NCBI GenBank assembly: GCA_031362725.1
Contig: JANLTC010000163.1
Coordinates: 1-33,908, forward strand
DNA: 33,908 nt
From: PR03 sp031362725
Lineage (GTDB): Bacteria; Myxococcota_A; UBA9160; PR03
Reading direction: 5' to 3'
In this document: positions 32,397 through 33,908 of the stretch, in pieces
Numbering within the stretch: the first letter of the stretch is position 1
How the letters are laid out: every line of letters begins with the position of its first letter
The notes under the pieces: generated by a model
The model's database searches: none
Told to the model about the DNA's origin: nothing
Seen by the model: only the letters and a program-made list of their open reading frames with translations
Made by a program: the position numbers and the translations under genes

Positions 32397-32483
32397 GCCG
32401 CGGCTTGAGTGCCGCGGATTCAAACAGGGGGCCGGTCTAGTCGGCGCGCTTTCGATTGCTTCAATTGAGCCGCGGCTTGAGTG
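32397..32483 (+). repeat. Two 16-bp direct repeats AGCCGCGGCTTGAGTG
   Basis: Exact copies lie at 32397-32412 and 32468-32483, with starts 71 bases apart, upstream of the DUF433/DUF5615 pair. Possible operator sites for autoregulation by the antitoxin-like protein, or traces of a local duplication. Confidence 0.6.
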
Positions 32484-32569
32484 GACCAGGTCGAACGACC
32501 CGACGACCTCGCCCGTGCTGGGTGCCCTACGATCCAACCTCATCTTCAGTCTCGAAGGAGAACCACCCC

Positions 32570-32800
32570 ATGCCGCAGCTCACTCGCATCACCCGCGACC
32601 CGACGATCATGGGCGGGAAGCCGTGCATCCGCGGCATGCGCGTGACGGTCGGTGCGATCGTCGGGCTCGTCGCTGCAGGACGTACGACTGAAGAAATCCT
32701 CCGGGACTACCCCTATCTCGAGGCTGCCGACATCGACGAGGCGTTGACCTACGCCGCGTGGCGCGCGGAGGAAGTTGAAGTCGCTCTCGGTGACGGGTGA
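32570..32800 (+). CDS. DUF433 antitoxin-like protein
   Basis: The 76-residue protein matches DUF433 (COG2442): ITRDPTIMGGKPCIRGMRVTV, a helix-turn-helix with AAGRTTEEILRDYPYLEAADI, and DEALTYAAWRAEE at the end. The family acts as the antitoxin beside DUF5615 PIN-like proteins. ATG 32570 has AAGGAG upstream. An in-frame extension to 32456 has no similarity and was not used. Its TGA overlaps the GTG of the partner. Confidence 0.9.
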   Translation: MPQLTRITRDPTIMGGKPCIRGMRVTVGAIVGLVAAGRTTEEILRDYPYLEAADIDEALTYAAWRAEEVEVALGDG

Positions 32801-33183
32801 AGCTGCTCGTCGACATGAACCTATCGCCGAGGTGGGTGGGCCTGTTGGCGCACCACGGGCTCGAGGCCGTTCACCGGTCGACCGTCGGTGCCGCCTCCGC
32901 ACCCGATCACGAAATCCTGGCGTGGGCGCGTGAGCACCTGCATGTGCTCGTGACTCACGACCTCGACTTCTCGGCGATTCTGGCTGCGACGCGCGAGCGA
33001 TCGCCGAGCGTGTTGCAACTGCGCTGGCTCGACCTCCAGTCAGATGCGGTGGTTGCTGCGGTTGCCACGGCGGCTCGTGCCCATCGCGATGCGATCGAGC
33101 GAGGCGCATTGCTCTCGATCGACGAGCGCGGCGCGCGCATTCGTATCCTGCCTCTCCCCGGGGACGCGCGGACGAATCGATAG
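32797..33183 (+). CDS. DUF5615 PIN-like toxin-family protein
   Basis: The 128-residue protein has the DUF5615 pattern: KLLVDMNLSPRWVGLLAHHG, then GAASAPDHEILAWA and VLVTHDLDFSAIL, with the acidic residues of a PIN-type nuclease (Asp in VDMN, Asp in APDHE, Asp pair in THDLDF). Paired with DUF433 it forms a type II toxin-antitoxin-like module. The GTG start overlaps the antitoxin stop by 3 bases. Nuclease activity of this group is predicted from fold. Confidence 0.88.
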   Translation: MKLLVDMNLSPRWVGLLAHHGLEAVHRSTVGAASAPDHEILAWAREHLHVLVTHDLDFSAILAATRERSPSVLQLRWLDLQSDAVVAAVATAARAHRDAIERGALLSIDERGARIRILPLPGDARTNR

Positions 33184-33211
33184 CTCCTCCCCACCGCACG
33201 AGGACCCGCAC

Positions 33212-33268
33212 ATGAAACGCCACCACCACCGCCGCGAAGCCACGCCCGTCGCGCACATGATCCCGTGA
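33212..33268 (+). other. Possible 18-residue His-rich micro-ORF
   Basis: ATG 33212 opens MKRHHHRREATPVAHMIP then TGA, with GAGG about 10 bases upstream, in the gap between the toxin-like gene and the last gene. It is too short to judge, and coding is doubtful. Confidence 0.15.
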
Positions 33269-33319
33269 GCTGCTTTAGGAAATCCGGACCACTTCGCGCG
33301 GAGACCTGAGGAGGTCGTA

Positions 33320-33908
33320 ATGTCGGAGCGCACGCTTCATGTCGTTTCGTCCAGCGTTCACGCATGGGCGACGGTCGCCCCGGCCGTCTCGATCCACGTC
33401 CGATTCAACCGGCCGGTCGATCCGCGATCGGCGCAGTCGGGCTTCCGTCTGCTTTCAGAAGACGCCCGAGCCGTCGTGCGGCTCAGCGCAGATGGCGTCG
33501 AGGCGACGTGGACGCCGTGGTCTCATCCGGCCGAAGGCGAGCACACGCTGCTCGTCGAAGACGTCGTGGCCACGGAGGACGGCTGCGCCGTCGTGCCTTG
33601 GCGTCTCCCCTTCGTCGTGGCGGCATCCGAGGACCGCACGCGGCCGTATGGCGAGATCCTGCTGCATTCGTCGACCGCGAGGCTCCACATGTCGGAGCGT
33701 CGTTACGCGATCAGCAAGTTGCGCGATCCGAACTCCGGCTTGCGCCGCCAGGTAGCCGTCGATGAAACCGGCTCGCCCGTGGACCTCGCCGCGATCCTAC
33801 GCGAAGACACGCGGAAGTGCGTCGAGAAATACGGAAAGCTACACCCCGGTCTGTACGACAGGATCGAACGAACGCCGGGAGAGGATCCCATTCCGGTGGC
33901 CCTCTGGA
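33320..33908 (+). CDS. Ig-like domain protein with possible subtilase propeptide (cut by window end)
   Basis: ATG 33320 has a perfect AGGAGG at 33309-33314. The frame stays open to the window end, giving at least 196 residues. No signal peptide is visible. Residues 1 to about 100 look like a bacterial Ig-like (SbsA/Big_5-type) strand-rich domain (SIHVRFNRPVDPRSAQSGFR, GEHTLLVEDVV). From about 165 the sequence (KYGKLHPGLYDRIERTPGED, then PIPVALW) resembles the start of S8 subtilase prodomains. The catalytic domain, if present, lies beyond the window. The missing export signal is odd for such an architecture. Family call is tentative. Confidence 0.45.
   Translation, partial: MSERTLHVVSSSVHAWATVAPAVSIHVRFNRPVDPRSAQSGFRLLSEDARAVVRLSADGVEATWTPWSHPAEGEHTLLVEDVVATEDGCAVVPWRLPFVVAASEDRTRPYGEILLHSSTARLHMSERRYAISKLRDPNSGLRRQVAVDETGSPVDLAAILREDTRKCVEKYGKLHPGLYDRIERTPGEDPIPVALW

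Larger units (their letters stand above)
32218..32569. other. Divergent regulatory region with palindrome and direct repeats
   Basis: This 352-base gap contains no credible gene. It holds the 9-bp palindrome at 32288-32312, two copies of a 16-bp direct repeat (32397-32412 and 32468-32483), and a CCGCGG inverted repeat at 32399-32418 overlapping the first repeat. It must contain promoters for the HD gene and the DUF433/DUF5615 pair. Confidence 0.5.

Overview
The window is a high-GC, gene-dense bacterial chromosome segment. It carries about 30 intact or nearly intact genes, several gene remnants, and no rRNA, tRNA, CRISPR array or insertion sequence that I can see. Three proteins end in PEP-CTERM-type tails. 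One large thrombospondin-type-3/RCC1-repeat protein ends in a different Cys-Gly plus hydrophobic plus Arg tail. Together with the very high GC, the PQQ genes and the multihaem-like cytochromes, this suggests a free-living Gram-negative from the former deltaproteobacteria (Myxococcota or Binatota-like). That placement is inference only.

Layout. 1-2047: tail of a phasin-like protein and an AarF/UbiB kinase. 2271-3440: a TrmA/RlmD-family RNA methyltransferase with an Fe-S cysteine set. 3578-5661: a two-gene bufferin/HvfA-like copper-RiPP locus, with a small secreted Cys peptide carrying an EGKCG motif, a strong intercistronic hairpin, and a single protein fusing the multinuclear iron oxidase (DUF692) to its DUF2063 partner. 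5675-6236: a decayed cytochrome pair whose intact counterpart lies at 11571-12994, the latter abutting a stray copy of the DUF2063 tail. 6340-7494: an AAA ATPase of the DUF4143 type behind a palindrome. 7507-10098: the large repeat surface protein, whose 5' end contains a (CT)9 tract that puts the well-placed ATG out of frame, so it looks phase-variable. 10398-11033: a PEP-CTERM protein.

13211-14994: a RidA-like gene lacking its middle, a PHB-depolymerase-type esterase, and an SGNH-hydrolase remnant. 15246-20508: a tightly overlapping five-gene operon of circularly permuted ATP-grasp ligase, alpha-E protein, transglutaminase and two tandem M14 (AspA/AstE-like) deacylase homologues, the second without the catalytic Glu. 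20523-21928: a divergent soluble GST and a MAPEG membrane GST. 22006-25649: a membrane-anchored beta-propeller protein and a divergent FAD monooxygenase.

25671-30170: PQQ biosynthesis. pqqE and a pqqCD fusion form one unit, and pqqB is coupled to a peroxiredoxin in another. The two are separated by an oppositely oriented PEP-CTERM gene, and no pqqA is visible. 30211-33183: a CHRD/PEP-CTERM protein, a DUF4258/DUF2283 pair, an HD-domain protein and a DUF433/DUF5615 toxin-antitoxin-like pair. The right edge cuts a gene with an N-terminal Ig-like region followed by what may be a subtilase propeptide.

The observations most worth following up are the phase-variation tract, the fused bufferin maturase with its hairpin, the reciprocal decay of the duplicated cytochrome loci, and the ATP-grasp/transglutaminase/double-M14 operon.
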